38,653 nucleotides of DNA from Actinomycetota bacterium (GCA_016927325.1 JAFGMY010000031.1:1-38653); one strand, 5' to 3'; counted from the stretch's first letter, positions 9,355 through 19,543 are shown. Numbers and translations are program-made. The notes: generated by a model not told the origin, from the sequence alone.

Positions 9355-9507
9355 TGAAGTACCTCCAACCGTTAGATTATTAAAGATTTTCTGATATTTA
9401 ATTGGTCAAAGCATCGGCTGTGACCTTTCATGGCGTGATATCTTTCCGGAGTGCATCAGCACGGGAAATTAGTTTCACAGTGGATTCAATGGCGGAAATG
9501 GCAGGCG

Positions 9508-10491
9508 CTATTCCAGGAAGTAAAGTATCACCCGGGACATCCTGAGTGGTTCCTGGTATTGAAGGCCGTGGCCGGCATCCTGAAACTGGATAAGCCATGA
9601 TCCCGGAATCTGAGCGACCATTATTACCGAGTTTTCCGGCGGGGTTAGAATATCATCAGCCCCGGTTATCAGAAGTGTTTTGGCCTTGATATTGTGCAAT
9701 CGATTGTAAGCACCGGCCCAGGACGTCATGGCCGTGTACTGTTTTGACACTGACTCCGGCGAGACACTTTCGAGAGTGTTTGAGAATAGGGATTTCACAT
9801 GGTCCATGTTTTGTTCATTTGACAGCCAGTCCCCCGGGAAAAGGAGGTTCAAAAGCCTTTCGCCTCTCTGGGAAGGGCTGCCGGATGTGTTTCCCAAAGC
9901 GTTCATGATCTTTGGGGAAGGGGGGACTGCTTCCTCGCCACCGGGGTCCGCGGCATACAAGACCAGGCCGTCCACCACCCCGGGGTTTCGCAACGCAAGC
10001 TCCTGGGCTATATTTGTGCCCATAGACCAGCCAAGGACGCTGCATGCTTCAATATTCAGGGCATCAAGCAACCCGGCTGAGTCGTCAGCGAACTGCTCTA
10101 TAGTGAACTCACGCTCACCGGAACCGGTCTCACCGGTGCCCCGGTTGTCGAAAACGATTACCTGATGACGCGTAGCGAGATTATTCAGCAGCTCAGGGTC
10201 CCACATCTCCATTGTCCCTGAATATCCCATGATCATAAGAAGAGGAGTTCCTTCACCGAATGTCTTATAAGCGATTTCGATATCGCCGACGGCAGCTTTC
10301 CTGACCTTCGACCTGGTAATTCCTGTGTTGACTTCAGTGCTTGTGTTATCTTCGCATCCCGATACCGCGGGAAGCCCAAGTGCCAGGAATAACAGGAGAA
10401 TTGCTGTCAATATGACTGTTTTTGCGGTTTGCCTACGCACTGAAAGGTATGGTTCGCTCAGGATTACCGTCTCCTGTAGTCGGAATTTCAA
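9508..10491 (-). CDS. Alpha/beta hydrolase, secreted or lipoprotein
   Basis: Signal segment ending VSGC; VFDNRGTGETG; nucleophile elbow GWSMG; C-terminal DAGHGLQYQEP. Confidence 0.85.
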   Translation of the reverse strand: MKFRLQETVILSEPYLSVRRQTAKTVILTAILLLFLALGLPAVSGCEDNTSTEVNTGITRSKVRKAAVGDIEIAYKTFGEGTPLLMIMGYSGTMEMWDPELLNNLATRHQVIVFDNRGTGETGSGEREFTIEQFADDSAGLLDALNIEACSVLGWSMGTNIAQELALRNPGVVDGLVLYAADPGGEEAVPPSPKIMNALGNTSGSPSQRGERLLNLLFPGDWLSNEQNMDHVKSLFSNTLESVSPESVSKQYTAMTSWAGAYNRLHNIKAKTLLITGADDILTPPENSVIMVAQIPGSWLIQFQDAGHGLQYQEPLRMSRVILYFLE

Positions 10492-10599
10492 GATCTTCCT
10501 TGAATAAATAATAAAATTTTAAGGACCGCCGGTTCCGGGGTGTCAGAGACGCTGCATACTGAAATGCCGGGCAGTTCCTTTTACTTGTGCAAAACACGA

Positions 10600-11079
10600 T
10601 TACTCCTGTTCTTCTCTGTGGGTAACGTGCGGGTAGACTTCTATCTTATCCAAAGGTGTAATCGCACGTAGAAATACTCCTATGGACACACCCAGAAGGG
10701 AGGCGCTCAGGATGGCGAATGCTACTATTAAAGCGGTCCCACCGGGACCGATTATGGTTCCAATCATCGCAACCAGGAAAAGCAGGCTTGAGACGGCAAA
10801 TAACAGGGACGCGACCTTCAGCCTCCGGCTTCTCGGTATTTTCTTAATCGTGGTTGAAGGCGCGATATTCTCCGAGCACTTGACGCAAAGTGTTTCACCT
10901 TCAGGGGCTTTTTCCCCGCATATTTCACAGATTCCAAGTTTTTCAGGCGGGATATTTACTCCGTCACCCTTGGAATGTCTTTGTATGGACCCGCACTTGT
11001 CGCATATTGTCATGTAGTGAGCGATTGGATGCCCGCAAACCATGCAGTAATGGTCTTCAGGTACTTCCCGGTGTGCCAC
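10600..11079 (-). CDS. Zinc-ribbon membrane protein
   Basis: Four CxxC pairs (CMVCG, CDKCG, CEICG, CVKCS) then two TM helices. Confidence 0.75.
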   Translation of the reverse strand: MAHREVPEDHYCMVCGHPIAHYMTICDKCGSIQRHSKGDGVNIPPEKLGICEICGEKAPEGETLCVKCSENIAPSTTIKKIPRSRRLKVASLLFAVSSLLFLVAMIGTIIGPGGTALIVAFAILSASLLGVSIGVFLRAITPLDKIEVYPHVTHREEQE

Positions 11080-11152
11080 GTATACCTCCCTGTCGGTACA
11101 TACAAATACGTAAATCTTGCCGGTGCTGCCGGGCGGTAATGATTGTACTGCA

Positions 11153-11680
11153 TTATCCGCCGTCTCCCAACATGCTGATAAGCTCTTCCGCGAACTGTGA
11201 AGCGGCGGCGGGCCCGGATCCGGTCAACAAGTTTCCGTCCCGCTGTATTTCATTACCCGTGCACTGACCGCCTCCGCGTTCAACGATGGGTTTTACGGAC
11301 TCAGAAGTAGTGACCCTGCGGTTTGCCAGGATACCGGCATTGGCGAGAATAGCGGGCGCAATGCAGATTGCGCCAACGATTTTTCTCTGGTTCATGGCCT
11401 CTCGTGCGATCATCTGGGCGGTCAAGTCCTCAAAAAACACGGAAGCGCCGCTGCCTCCAACAAAAACGACCGCATCGAAGCCGGCGGGATGCACCTCGTA
11501 GATTGTCGCGTCCGGGATGACTTCCGTCCCGAACATGCCTGTGGCCTTGTGAGTGGTAAGAGAGGCTACGGTTACTTCAGCGCCTGCTTCCATAAGCAGG
11601 TTGAAGGGGATTTCAAACTCCTCGTCGCGAAAGTTGCCCGGAGCAAGAATGAAAAGAACCTTTTTTTCACTGAGCGTCAC
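11153..11680 (-). CDS. DJ-1/PfpI family protein
   Basis: KKVLFILAPGNFRDEEFEIP...; nucleophile-elbow region IVGAICIAPAILANAGIL. Confidence 0.9.
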   Translation of the reverse strand: MTLSEKKVLFILAPGNFRDEEFEIPFNLLMEAGAEVTVASLTTHKATGMFGTEVIPDATIYEVHPAGFDAVVFVGGSGASVFFEDLTAQMIAREAMNQRKIVGAICIAPAILANAGILANRRVTTSESVKPIVERGGGQCTGNEIQRDGNLLTGSGPAAASQFAEELISMLGDGG

Positions 11681-11822
11681 CGCAATACCCCTTTAACCAG
11701 TCGAATGTTTGCACTGATATTACACTAATATGATAACACCAATCGGCAAATAGTTTAAAAACACCGTAACCGGTCTTGTTGCAGGTATGGAAAGCTAAAA
11801 TTGCGGTTATCCGGGAAACAAA

Positions 11823-14167
11823 TCAGGTTTCTGCGGACCTGTGCCGGGACAGGAATTTTGCCACAACCGCCAGAAGGCTTGGAAGAACGATAATGGCACC
11901 GATCAAAGCTCCGACTAAAGAGATCGCGATAGTGATACCGAACCGGCTGAGCGGTGTCATCCGGGAGGTGCCGATGATAGCGAAAACGCCGCATGTCGTA
12001 AGCGCGGCTGCGAAAAGCGAGCGTCCCACATGCAGAACGGTTTTCCTGATTGCCCCTGAAACATCCGGGACCCCGTGGTTGAACTCCTCGCGGAACCTGT
12101 GGGTGATATGGATTCCGAAATCGACACCGACTCCTATTACCAGGGAGGATATAGTAACGGTGAAGAAATCAAGCGGCCATCCGATAACGTAGAGAACAAT
12201 AAGCTCGAGGGCGATTCCGAAAACGACCACGATAAGGGTAGCCATTCCGTAAAGCACCGAGCGGAAGACGACTATGAGAACAAGCAGGCAGAGGAGGAGA
12301 GCGAGACCGGAAGATTTTACCTGGGTGGGCAGTATGTTTCCAAGAAGGTCGGTTACGATTATTGATGACCCGGTGGCTGTGGCCTGCATGCCGGTTTCCG
12401 ACTCCAGTGTAGAAGCCTCGGCCCTTATCAACTCAGCGACGGCTTTCATTTCATTTTGAGATCCCCGGGGCGTTCGTATAAGAACGATTGTGGTATCGCC
12501 GCCTTCATTGACGAAAGAGTTGGTCTGCATGTTCTCCTCAAGAGAAGCGAGAATCCTCTCTATTTCTTCACGGGTCTCGGGAATCTCACCATTTGACGTG
12601 TCACTTACGATATCGGCGATCGAAATTATACCTTCGCGGTCGATCTTGATTTCGTTCCCGCCTTTACGCTTTCAAGCGCGATATCGTCTTCAAGTTCAAG
12701 GAGCGCCTTCAGGTTGTCGGGGTCCAGGATGTCCCCCTTAACCAGCAGCATATCCTGATGTCTCGAGCCGAACTTTTCACTGATAAGGTTACCCGCCTTG
12801 ACGCTTGGCGTATTCACGGGAAGGAAGTTTGAAAAATCGGCGTCGGTGTCAAGTTGAAAGCCGGCAAAGATAGAGAATCCTATGATTACGATCAGTAAGC
12901 CGATTACCAGCCAGTGGTACCTGTAAGCCGCAACGGCGGATCCCGAAAGTATTTGATCTATGAACGTGCCGTACCATGCTTTATCTTTTTGTTTCTTGAT
13001 CTTCTCCATGTGTTTCCGGCGCTTTTCATCTTTCTTGTTCCCGTCGCGTATTACCATTATTGCAGGAAGCATAGTGACCGCCAGGAGGAAGCTGAAGACC
13101 ACTCCCAGCAGGCAGAGTATTCCGAAGTCTCTCAATGGCGGCATGTCGCTTACGGTGAAAGACACGAACCCGAAAACGGTAGTAAGGGCGGTAAGGAACA
13201 CGGCAATGCCGACTGTTTTCATGCTGGTATTGACGGCATCATAGGGATTTTCACCGGTTTCCCTCTCCTCGTAGTACCGGCTGAGAAGGTGTATTACATA
13301 GGCGATGTTTATACCAAGCATGAGCGGTACTATCATCACCGACATCATCGTGTACGATATTCCGATCCATCCCATGAAGCCAAAAAGCCAGGTTACAGAT
13401 ATCATCATGATGAAAAGCGGAAGGGCTATATCTGAAACACGGCGGAAGGTCATGAAAAGTATAAGTATCAGGAATGCAAGGGCGATCAACAGGAGCTTGC
13501 TCGATTCACTGCTCATAAGCTTGCTGTTGTCCCTGCTCTGCGCGGCGGACCCGGAAATGTATGCGTTTTCACTCTCTCCGTCGAAGGTGTCGTCGAGGTA
13601 GCTCTCGAAGGATTCAAGCAGTTCAGCCTGGGCTTTCTCTTTTAATCCGGGCTTGAGCTGGAACTTGACAAGTGTCGCGGTCCTGTCTTCGGAGATCACC
13701 TCGCCGAACAGCCTGTTCCTTGCATATTCGGAAGAGAGGTACATCTCGAGCTTTTTCAGGCCTTCATCGGGGTCCACAACTGTCTCTCCGGGAACGGAAT
13801 CCCGGCGGCCGTTCATTTTGTTCATCCCGTCGAGATAAGTTTCGATCGCCGCCAAATGGCCTTTTTTTGCACCGGCTTCTTCAGCGCCTTCAATTGATAG
13901 ACCGTAAAGTTTCTTCGCGAAAAGGGGAGTAGTGACATCATCCGCAGTAACGATTACGTACTGCCAGTCGACATTACCGAACTCATCTTCAATTGTTTCA
14001 AGGGCTTTAAGCGAATCGTAGTCTTTGGGAACCATGCTTTCATTGGATGTGTCCATATGAATGCGGCCCATGCCGAGGACCATGAAAACGGTTATCACCG
14101 CGGCTGCGGCGATTACCAGCCATGGTTTCTTCTCAGACATTTTTGCCAGGATTCCAAACAGTTTCAT
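11823..14167 (-). pseudogene. MMPL/RND superfamily transporter, frameshifted
   Basis: 513-aa ORF (12626..14167) and 235-aa ORF (11823..12530) are the two RND halves; joined by a 1-nt shift near 12660 (...LESVK|GGNEIKIDREGIISIADIVSD...). Total 2345 nt, 1 short of a multiple of 3. Confidence 0.8.
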
Positions 14168-14228
14168 CGGGGGGTTAATCCTTTCGCTTGAGAATAATCA
14201 GTGGTCTCTGACAAGTTACAGAGAGAGA

Positions 14229-14663
14229 TTATTCATATCTTTCATCTATTTTCATGAGGAGCTCAAGAAATAATGAGCGCTCATCCTCACTCAGCACCGA
14301 GAAAATCTCTTTTGTGATTTTATTCCTCTTCGAACACACCTGTTTTACGAAGCGTTCTCCTTCTCCGGTCAGACGGGCGTGCACAACACGGCGGTCGTCC
14401 CGGCCTCTTTCCCTTTCGATCATCTTTTTATCCACGAGCCGGTCCATCATCCTGGTGGCGACGCTCTGGGAAATGTGCCACTGTTTAGAGATATCACTTA
14501 CGCTTGAAGAGCCGCTTTCGTAAAGAAAGACAAGAAAAGCGGCCTGGGGAACTGTAAGACCGGTTTCATTTGCGAGTTCGGCCATAGGATGAGGAGCTTT
14601 CCGGGCCAGCCTGGTCATATAGCCATTAACGATTCTCGTGAATTCCTCGAGTTGGTCTTCCAT
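14229..14663 (-). CDS. MarR family transcriptional regulator
   Basis: wHTH: VSDISKQWHISQSVATRMMDRLVDKKMIERERGRDDRRVVHARLTGEG. Confidence 0.92.
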   Translation of the reverse strand: MEDQLEEFTRIVNGYMTRLARKAPHPMAELANETGLTVPQAAFLVFLYESGSSSVSDISKQWHISQSVATRMMDRLVDKKMIERERGRDDRRVVHARLTGEGERFVKQVCSKRNKITKEIFSVLSEDERSLFLELLMKIDERYE

Positions 14664-14670
14664 AAATATA

Positions 14671-14718
14671 CCTTATGCAATATATACCTAATACATAATA
14701 TGCCTAATGCATACTTTA
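14671..14718. promoter_or_regulatory. Three 16-bp tandem iterons upstream of marR, candidate operator
   Basis: CCTTATGCAATATATA / CCTAATACATAATATG / CCTAATGCATACTTTA at 14671, 14687, 14703; contains TATGC-CTAAT-GCATA (14699-14713). Confidence 0.5.
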
Positions 14719-15052
14719 TATTTCGACGATTTCGATGTCAATCTTTATAGTGATCGGCAGAATCAGGCGTGTCCATGCTGTTTATTGTCGGGAATAACCC
14801 GGATGGGGGAGTTAAGTTCTGATACAGGTTGCACTGTGTTAACAATAATATGAGTGTGTTTCCGCGAAAGGCGGTTCAACATACATGGATGATCCGGAAG
14901 ACGGAACGTATTGAGAAACGCATGAGGTAAGTAAAACATGATTGAGGTCGGCGGCGAGTTCCACATATTCGGGATATTTACGGATTTACAGCGTTCATGT
15001 GTTAACATTTCTTATGAATAATCACGTTTGGATATCAAGTTAAGGAGCGAAT

Positions 15053-15460
15053 ATGAGAAGAGTTGTTGTGGTGCTTTGCGCCATTTCCCTGATTGCGTGC
15101 TCCGCCTTCACGGCCGGCTGCACGAACAATGGAGACGGGCCGGAACAGAAACAGGTAAAGGAAGTTACAGACACGTTTATGAAAGCGCTCAACGGTCACG
15201 ATGTTGGCGCACTGATTTCCGTGGTTGCCAAGAAAGATAAAAAGGGCCTTGAGGAAGAGATGAAAACCGGTGAACCTTCTGATTTCAAGGTCGACTATGA
15301 GATCGGGGACGCGAAAATTGAACGTGATGATAGAGCTACCGTCAGCGTTATCTGGAAAGACGGTAAGGGGTCACTCGAGGTCCCGATGTTTCTGGTTAAA
15401 GAGAAAGGGAAGTGGAAGGTGGATTTCGAGAAGTCAATGGAAATGGACTCAGAGGTGTAG
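15053..15460 (+). CDS. DUF4878-like lipoprotein
   Basis: Signal peptide with lipobox TAGC; KEVTDTFMKALNGHDVGALISVVAKKDKKGLEEEM. Confidence 0.75.
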   Translation: MRRVVVVLCAISLIACSAFTAGCTNNGDGPEQKQVKEVTDTFMKALNGHDVGALISVVAKKDKKGLEEEMKTGEPSDFKVDYEIGDAKIERDDRATVSVIWKDGKGSLEVPMFLVKEKGKWKVDFEKSMEMDSEV

Positions 15461-15600
15461 GTCGAGCCGGAGAAGTTACATGGGAAGATGCTGATGTAAG
15501 CCAGCCGTGCGAGGATGAAAATACTATCCGTGGCGGCCGAACCTGAAAGTCATATGAGAAAAGTACCCGGAATAAGCGCAACTGATAAAAGGAGAAGAAA

Positions 15601-16032
15601 ATGAAAAGGGTTATTGTCCTGGGGTGTATCTTGCTGCTGGTGTTTTCATCCGCTCTGCTGGTGGGCTTCGGAAGCGGCGGAGGTGGGGGAGACGACGAGG
15701 CCCAGGCTAAAGCCGTGGCTGAAAAGTTTATGAAAGCAAGCATGGAATACGATATTGAGGGAATTCTGGACACCTTGTCAGAGAAAGATAAGAAGGAGAT
15801 ATCCGACGAGGATATCGAAGAGGCAAAGAAGCAGAGTGAGGCGGCAGGGGGCGTAGATCTGGGGATTGACTATAAAATAGGAAAAGTTGAAATTGAAGGT
15901 GACAAAGCGACCGTCGAAGTAGCCGTCGAGTTCGCCGGAGAGAAATCCACCGACAACATTTACATGCTTAAGGAAGACGGTAAATGGAAAGTGGATGGTG
16001 AGAAATCCGGCGCGGAAACAGAGATGGAATAG
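15601..16032 (+). CDS. DUF4878-like exported protein lacking the lipobox Cys
   Basis: Paralogue of 8157 and 15053; signal peptide ends LLVGFGSGGGGG with Phe where Cys is expected. Confidence 0.75.
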   Translation: MKRVIVLGCILLLVFSSALLVGFGSGGGGGDDEAQAKAVAEKFMKASMEYDIEGILDTLSEKDKKEISDEDIEEAKKQSEAAGGVDLGIDYKIGKVEIEGDKATVEVAVEFAGEKSTDNIYMLKEDGKWKVDGEKSGAETEME

Positions 16033-16073
16033 ATGCAGGCAAAGAATTTCTGGTAGAGTATTCATTGTTTTAT

Positions 16074-16150
16074 GCCCCCGTAGCTCAACAGGATAGAGCA
16101 ACTGCCTTCTAAGCAGTAGGTTGCAGGTTCGAGTCCTGCCGGGGGTGCCA
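16074..16150 (+). tRNA. tRNA-Arg (TCT)
   Basis: Acceptor GCCCCCG/CGGGGGT, anticodon arm ACTGC-CTTCTAA-GCAGT, T-arm GGTTCGAGTCC, encoded CCA. Confidence 0.97.
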
Positions 16151-16339
16151 CATCAGAATATGCAAGAGGCAGACTTGAACCTGCAACAACTGGAGCGAAG
16201 CGAAATCAAACGGTTGCAGGTGGGTCACCGCGTGTACGAAGCGCGTGGGGTGAGTCCCGCCGGGGGTGGCGGGTATTGATAGTTGCCGCATGTACTTCAT
16301 TTTCAAGCCGCCGATTAAACCGGATGGGGGGAGAGAAGA

Positions 16340-17098
16340 GTGGGTCCAAGGAGAACAGGTTTACATCTCTTCGTAATAATATTTTTAATCTCAATCATGG
16401 CGGTATCTCTTTGTTCGTGCGGGGCCGGTGGCAATGGTGATGAGAAAGCCGTAAAAGAGGGCGATGCCGGCCTAAAACTTCCCCCCGGGACTTCTGAGGA
16501 GGAACTGGAGGAGGCAACTTTCTCAGGTGGGGCGGATGATTCGGTTGCCACAAAAGAGGAACAGCCCGCGCAGGCCGATGAAGAGAAAGCCCAGGTGCAG
16601 ACACCGGGAACATCCGGTGATCTCGCGGGCGGGCGGTTCACAATAATGGAAGCCGTAAGGAAGGAATCAAATTCCGATGTCATAAAGACCGGGGCCAGGG
16701 AAGTGAAGGGCGACTACCTTGAAATCGAGCTCGAGATACAGAACGCGGGTGATGACCTTATCAACCTCGCAGACTACTCTTTCCGGCTGCAAAGCCCGGG
16801 TATAGAGGCGGACAATTACCAGGACTATTACGGGCAGGCTGGAACATATGGGAAGTATGTGTCTGAAGACACCATTGGGGGTACGCTTCTTGATTACGGC
16901 ACTCTGGAACCTGTTGACTACAAGGTCAAGATGGGTGAAGTGGTGGACAAGGTGTTTCTCTTTTTAGACTTGAACCCCAAGAGCGTTGCCAGAAACGACC
17001 TGGTGACAAAGGAAAACACCGTACTTGTTATCAAGAAGACTCAGGGAAGCGATTACGGCGAGAAGATAGAAATGGGCCTCGCCGGCTATCCCGACTGA
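16340..17098 (+). CDS. DUF4352-like lipoprotein
   Basis: GTG start after GGGGGAGAG; lipobox LCSC; acidic linker; beta-rich domain YLEIELEIQNAGDDLINLADYSFRLQ. Confidence 0.7.
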   Translation: MGPRRTGLHLFVIIFLISIMAVSLCSCGAGGNGDEKAVKEGDAGLKLPPGTSEEELEEATFSGGADDSVATKEEQPAQADEEKAQVQTPGTSGDLAGGRFTIMEAVRKESNSDVIKTGAREVKGDYLEIELEIQNAGDDLINLADYSFRLQSPGIEADNYQDYYGQAGTYGKYVSEDTIGGTLLDYGTLEPVDYKVKMGEVVDKVFLFLDLNPKSVARNDLVTKENTVLVIKKTQGSDYGEKIEMGLAGYPD

Positions 17099-17136
17099 GG
17101 ACGAGGGTAAATTTAAAATACAGCGGAGAGAAAATC

Positions 17137-18654
17137 ATGAGAGCGGCAAAAAGAGGCCTCAGGAGTTTCAGGCGGCACCCTGGACGCAACGCGGTAATAG
17201 TCATCCTGCTCTTTGTATGCCTTACCTTCTCGATATCCATGCTGGCTGTGAAACTTGCCGCGGACGCCCAGGTTCAGGCGGTTAAGGAGAGAACCGGAAA
17301 TTACGGTGAAGTAAGGGTCAGCTCGGATTACATGATGGGTGTGTTCCAGGAAGAGCGGGCCAGGTCCGCAGTTGAAAGGACCCAGGAGTCGAGGAGCATG
17401 AGTGAGGAAGAAAGGCGGCTGAAGGTCGCCGACTCGCTTGTTCCCGAAGATGTGACCGACCGGTTTTCCAGAGATCCGCATATTCTTACTTACGATAAGG
17501 TATTGAACGCCCAGATAGTTCTGCCGGGAATGAAAAACGCGGAACTTGAATCGGTAATGAGCCTTATCGAATCCCAGGCGCAGGAGTCCGGGCCTTTTGC
17601 CATTACCGAGGAGACTTTCTTTTTCGAGGGAAATACCAACGGCGCTTCAGCGTCGGACTTTACCCAGGGCAGAAAAAAGCTGATCGAGGGAAACCTCTTC
17701 ACCTATAAAGACCAGGAGTCGGGTAATCCGGTTGTGGTAGTCGAAAAAAACTTCGCCGAGGAGAACGAACTGAGGGTTGGGGACACTCTGAAAGCTGAAA
17801 TAAGCGAGATCAGTGGAGAAGGTGGAACGCTGGAACTCGAGGTTGTAGGGATTTACGAATCCGTGGAAGCAGAGAGAGACAGCGGAGCCATGGGCGGCAT
17901 GCTTGGTTCTTTCAACCCGGCCGGCAACAAGGTTTTCGCACCGCTTTCAATCGTACAGCGCTTGAACGACACCGCCGGTTATGTGGACCTCGGATCATAC
18001 TATTTTGACAACGTTGAGAGTACTGGAGCGGTGGTTTCCGCCTTTGAAAAGGAAGTCGGCGAAGGAGACAAGTATGAGTTCGTGACCGACAAGGCTGACT
18101 ATGTACTGATTTCAGACCCGCTTCTGAAGGTCGGGAACAGTTCAATGATCGGTCTTGCCGGTGCCCTCGGCGCATGTGTGCTTATTATAATACTCGCCAT
18201 GGTGATAACCATAAGCGGCAGGTCGAGAGACATCGGTGTATTGAAAGCGCTTGGGGCGACAGACAGGCAGGTAATGCTTCAATACGCGGTCGAGGTTGTG
18301 TGCATCTGTCTGTTGGCGATCGTACTGGCGGTCATTGCCACAGCCGTAATAAGCCAGCCAATGGGTGACTGGCTTCTTTCCGGCAGGCAGGAAGTAGAAG
18401 AGGTTGAGGAAAGTTCCGATGGAATGGGCGGCATAATGAGCATGATGGACAGGGGCCTTTACAAGGAAGGCGGGTATTTCAAGGGTTTCCTCGGGGAAAA
18501 AGAGAAGGAAAGCTCTTCACTCAACGTCGTCTTCAAGGGAAGCCTGCTATGGTATACGATGGCTATACTGATCGGTATCAGCCTGCTTGGAATGGCGGTT
18601 CCCGTTATCTGGATCTCGAGGTTGAGGCCCGCGAGAGTCCTTAGTATGGAATAG
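17137..18654 (+). CDS. ABC transporter permease, FtsX/MacB type
   Basis: N-terminal TM, large periplasmic domain, three C-terminal TMs with SGRSRDIGVLKALGATDRQVMLQYAVE. Confidence 0.9.
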   Translation: MRAAKRGLRSFRRHPGRNAVIVILLFVCLTFSISMLAVKLAADAQVQAVKERTGNYGEVRVSSDYMMGVFQEERARSAVERTQESRSMSEEERRLKVADSLVPEDVTDRFSRDPHILTYDKVLNAQIVLPGMKNAELESVMSLIESQAQESGPFAITEETFFFEGNTNGASASDFTQGRKKLIEGNLFTYKDQESGNPVVVVEKNFAEENELRVGDTLKAEISEISGEGGTLELEVVGIYESVEAERDSGAMGGMLGSFNPAGNKVFAPLSIVQRLNDTAGYVDLGSYYFDNVESTGAVVSAFEKEVGEGDKYEFVTDKADYVLISDPLLKVGNSSMIGLAGALGACVLIIILAMVITISGRSRDIGVLKALGATDRQVMLQYAVEVVCICLLAIVLAVIATAVISQPMGDWLLSGRQEVEEVEESSDGMGGIMSMMDRGLYKEGGYFKGFLGEKEKESSSLNVVFKGSLLWYTMAILIGISLLGMAVPVIWISRLRPARVLSME

Positions 18655-18667
18655 GAGGGCGGTAATC

Positions 18668-19348
18668 CTGGAAGATACAGTCAGGGTGGATAAACTGGGC
18701 AGGATATTCAAGAGCAAGGCCGGTGAAGTTGTCGCGGTGGATAACGTAAGCATGACGGCCCGGAAGGGTGAAGTGACGACGATCGTCGGGCCTTCCGGTT
18801 CGGGGAAGACAACCCTTCTCTATCTGATCGGCTCTCTTGAAGCGCCCGACACCGGCTCGATCCGGGTTTCCGGCGAGGAGATCACAGGGTCCGAGGCTGA
18901 CCTGGTCCGGTATAGAAAAGAAAGAGTCGGCTTCGTGTTCCAGTTTTTCAACCTCGTCTCGTCGCTGAACGCGACAGAAAACGTGTCTCTGCCGATGGAC
19001 CTTGCCGGGGTCTCCGCAAAAGACCAGCATTTGAGGGCGGTTGAGCTGTTGGAGAGGATGGGTATAGACGGAAGGTTGCAGAAGACACGCGCTAACAAGA
19101 TGAGCGGTGGGGAAAAGCAGAGGGTGGCTATCGCCAGGGCTATAGCGAACGATCCGGAAATAATACTCGCGGACGAACCTACAGGGAATCTTGATTCATC
19201 GACGGGGGAAAACGTCGTGAAAATACTGATTGATCTGGCTCATCACGATGGCAAATGCGTGCTTATCGTTACCCATGACGAAAGCATTCTGGAGGTCTCG
19301 GACAGGGCGTTTCATATGACGGACGGGCGCCTGGCTTCGATAAAATAG
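18668..19348 (+). CDS. ABC transporter ATP-binding protein, LolD/MacB type
   Basis: Walker A GPSGSGKTT, signature MSGGEKQRVAIARA, Walker B IILADEPTGNLD. Canonical GTG at 18686, but GGAGGG is spaced 8 nt from in-frame CTG 18668 (LEDTVRVDKLGRIF). Confidence 0.92.
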   Translation: MEDTVRVDKLGRIFKSKAGEVVAVDNVSMTARKGEVTTIVGPSGSGKTTLLYLIGSLEAPDTGSIRVSGEEITGSEADLVRYRKERVGFVFQFFNLVSSLNATENVSLPMDLAGVSAKDQHLRAVELLERMGIDGRLQKTRANKMSGGEKQRVAIARAIANDPEIILADEPTGNLDSSTGENVVKILIDLAHHDGKCVLIVTHDESILEVSDRAFHMTDGRLASIK

Positions 19349-19428
19349 AGTACCCTCTGCCTTGTTTATCTGGTTAATGATTTGCCGTATACTAATCAGC
19401 GGATGAAGCCACTTTAATAATTTTCGCG

Positions 19429-19505
19429 GTGGACGTAGCTCAGTTGGTTAGAGCGCCGGGTTGTGGCCCCGGAGGCCGGGGGTTCAAGTCCCCTCGTTCA
19501 CCCCA
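19429..19505 (+). tRNA. tRNA-His (GTG)
   Basis: Acceptor GTGGACG/CGTTCAC with G-1 opposite C73, anticodon GTG in TTGTGGC, encoded CCA. Confidence 0.95.
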
Positions 19506-19543
19506 GTAATCTCCATGTGTTCCAGTTCGGGGCCATCTGCCTT

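Noticed and set aside
12914-13435. 173-aa plus-strand ORF opposite the MMPL gene
   Set aside because: His/Tyr-rich low-complexity shadow of the RND transporter reading frame.
14763-15008. 81-aa minus-strand ORF between marR and the lipoprotein
   Set aside because: No motif, no SD, atypical composition; not supported as coding.
16109-16306. ORF on minus strand containing WHPRQDSNLQPTA
   Set aside because: This is the translation of the antisense strand of tRNA-Arg, a familiar spurious-ORF signature.
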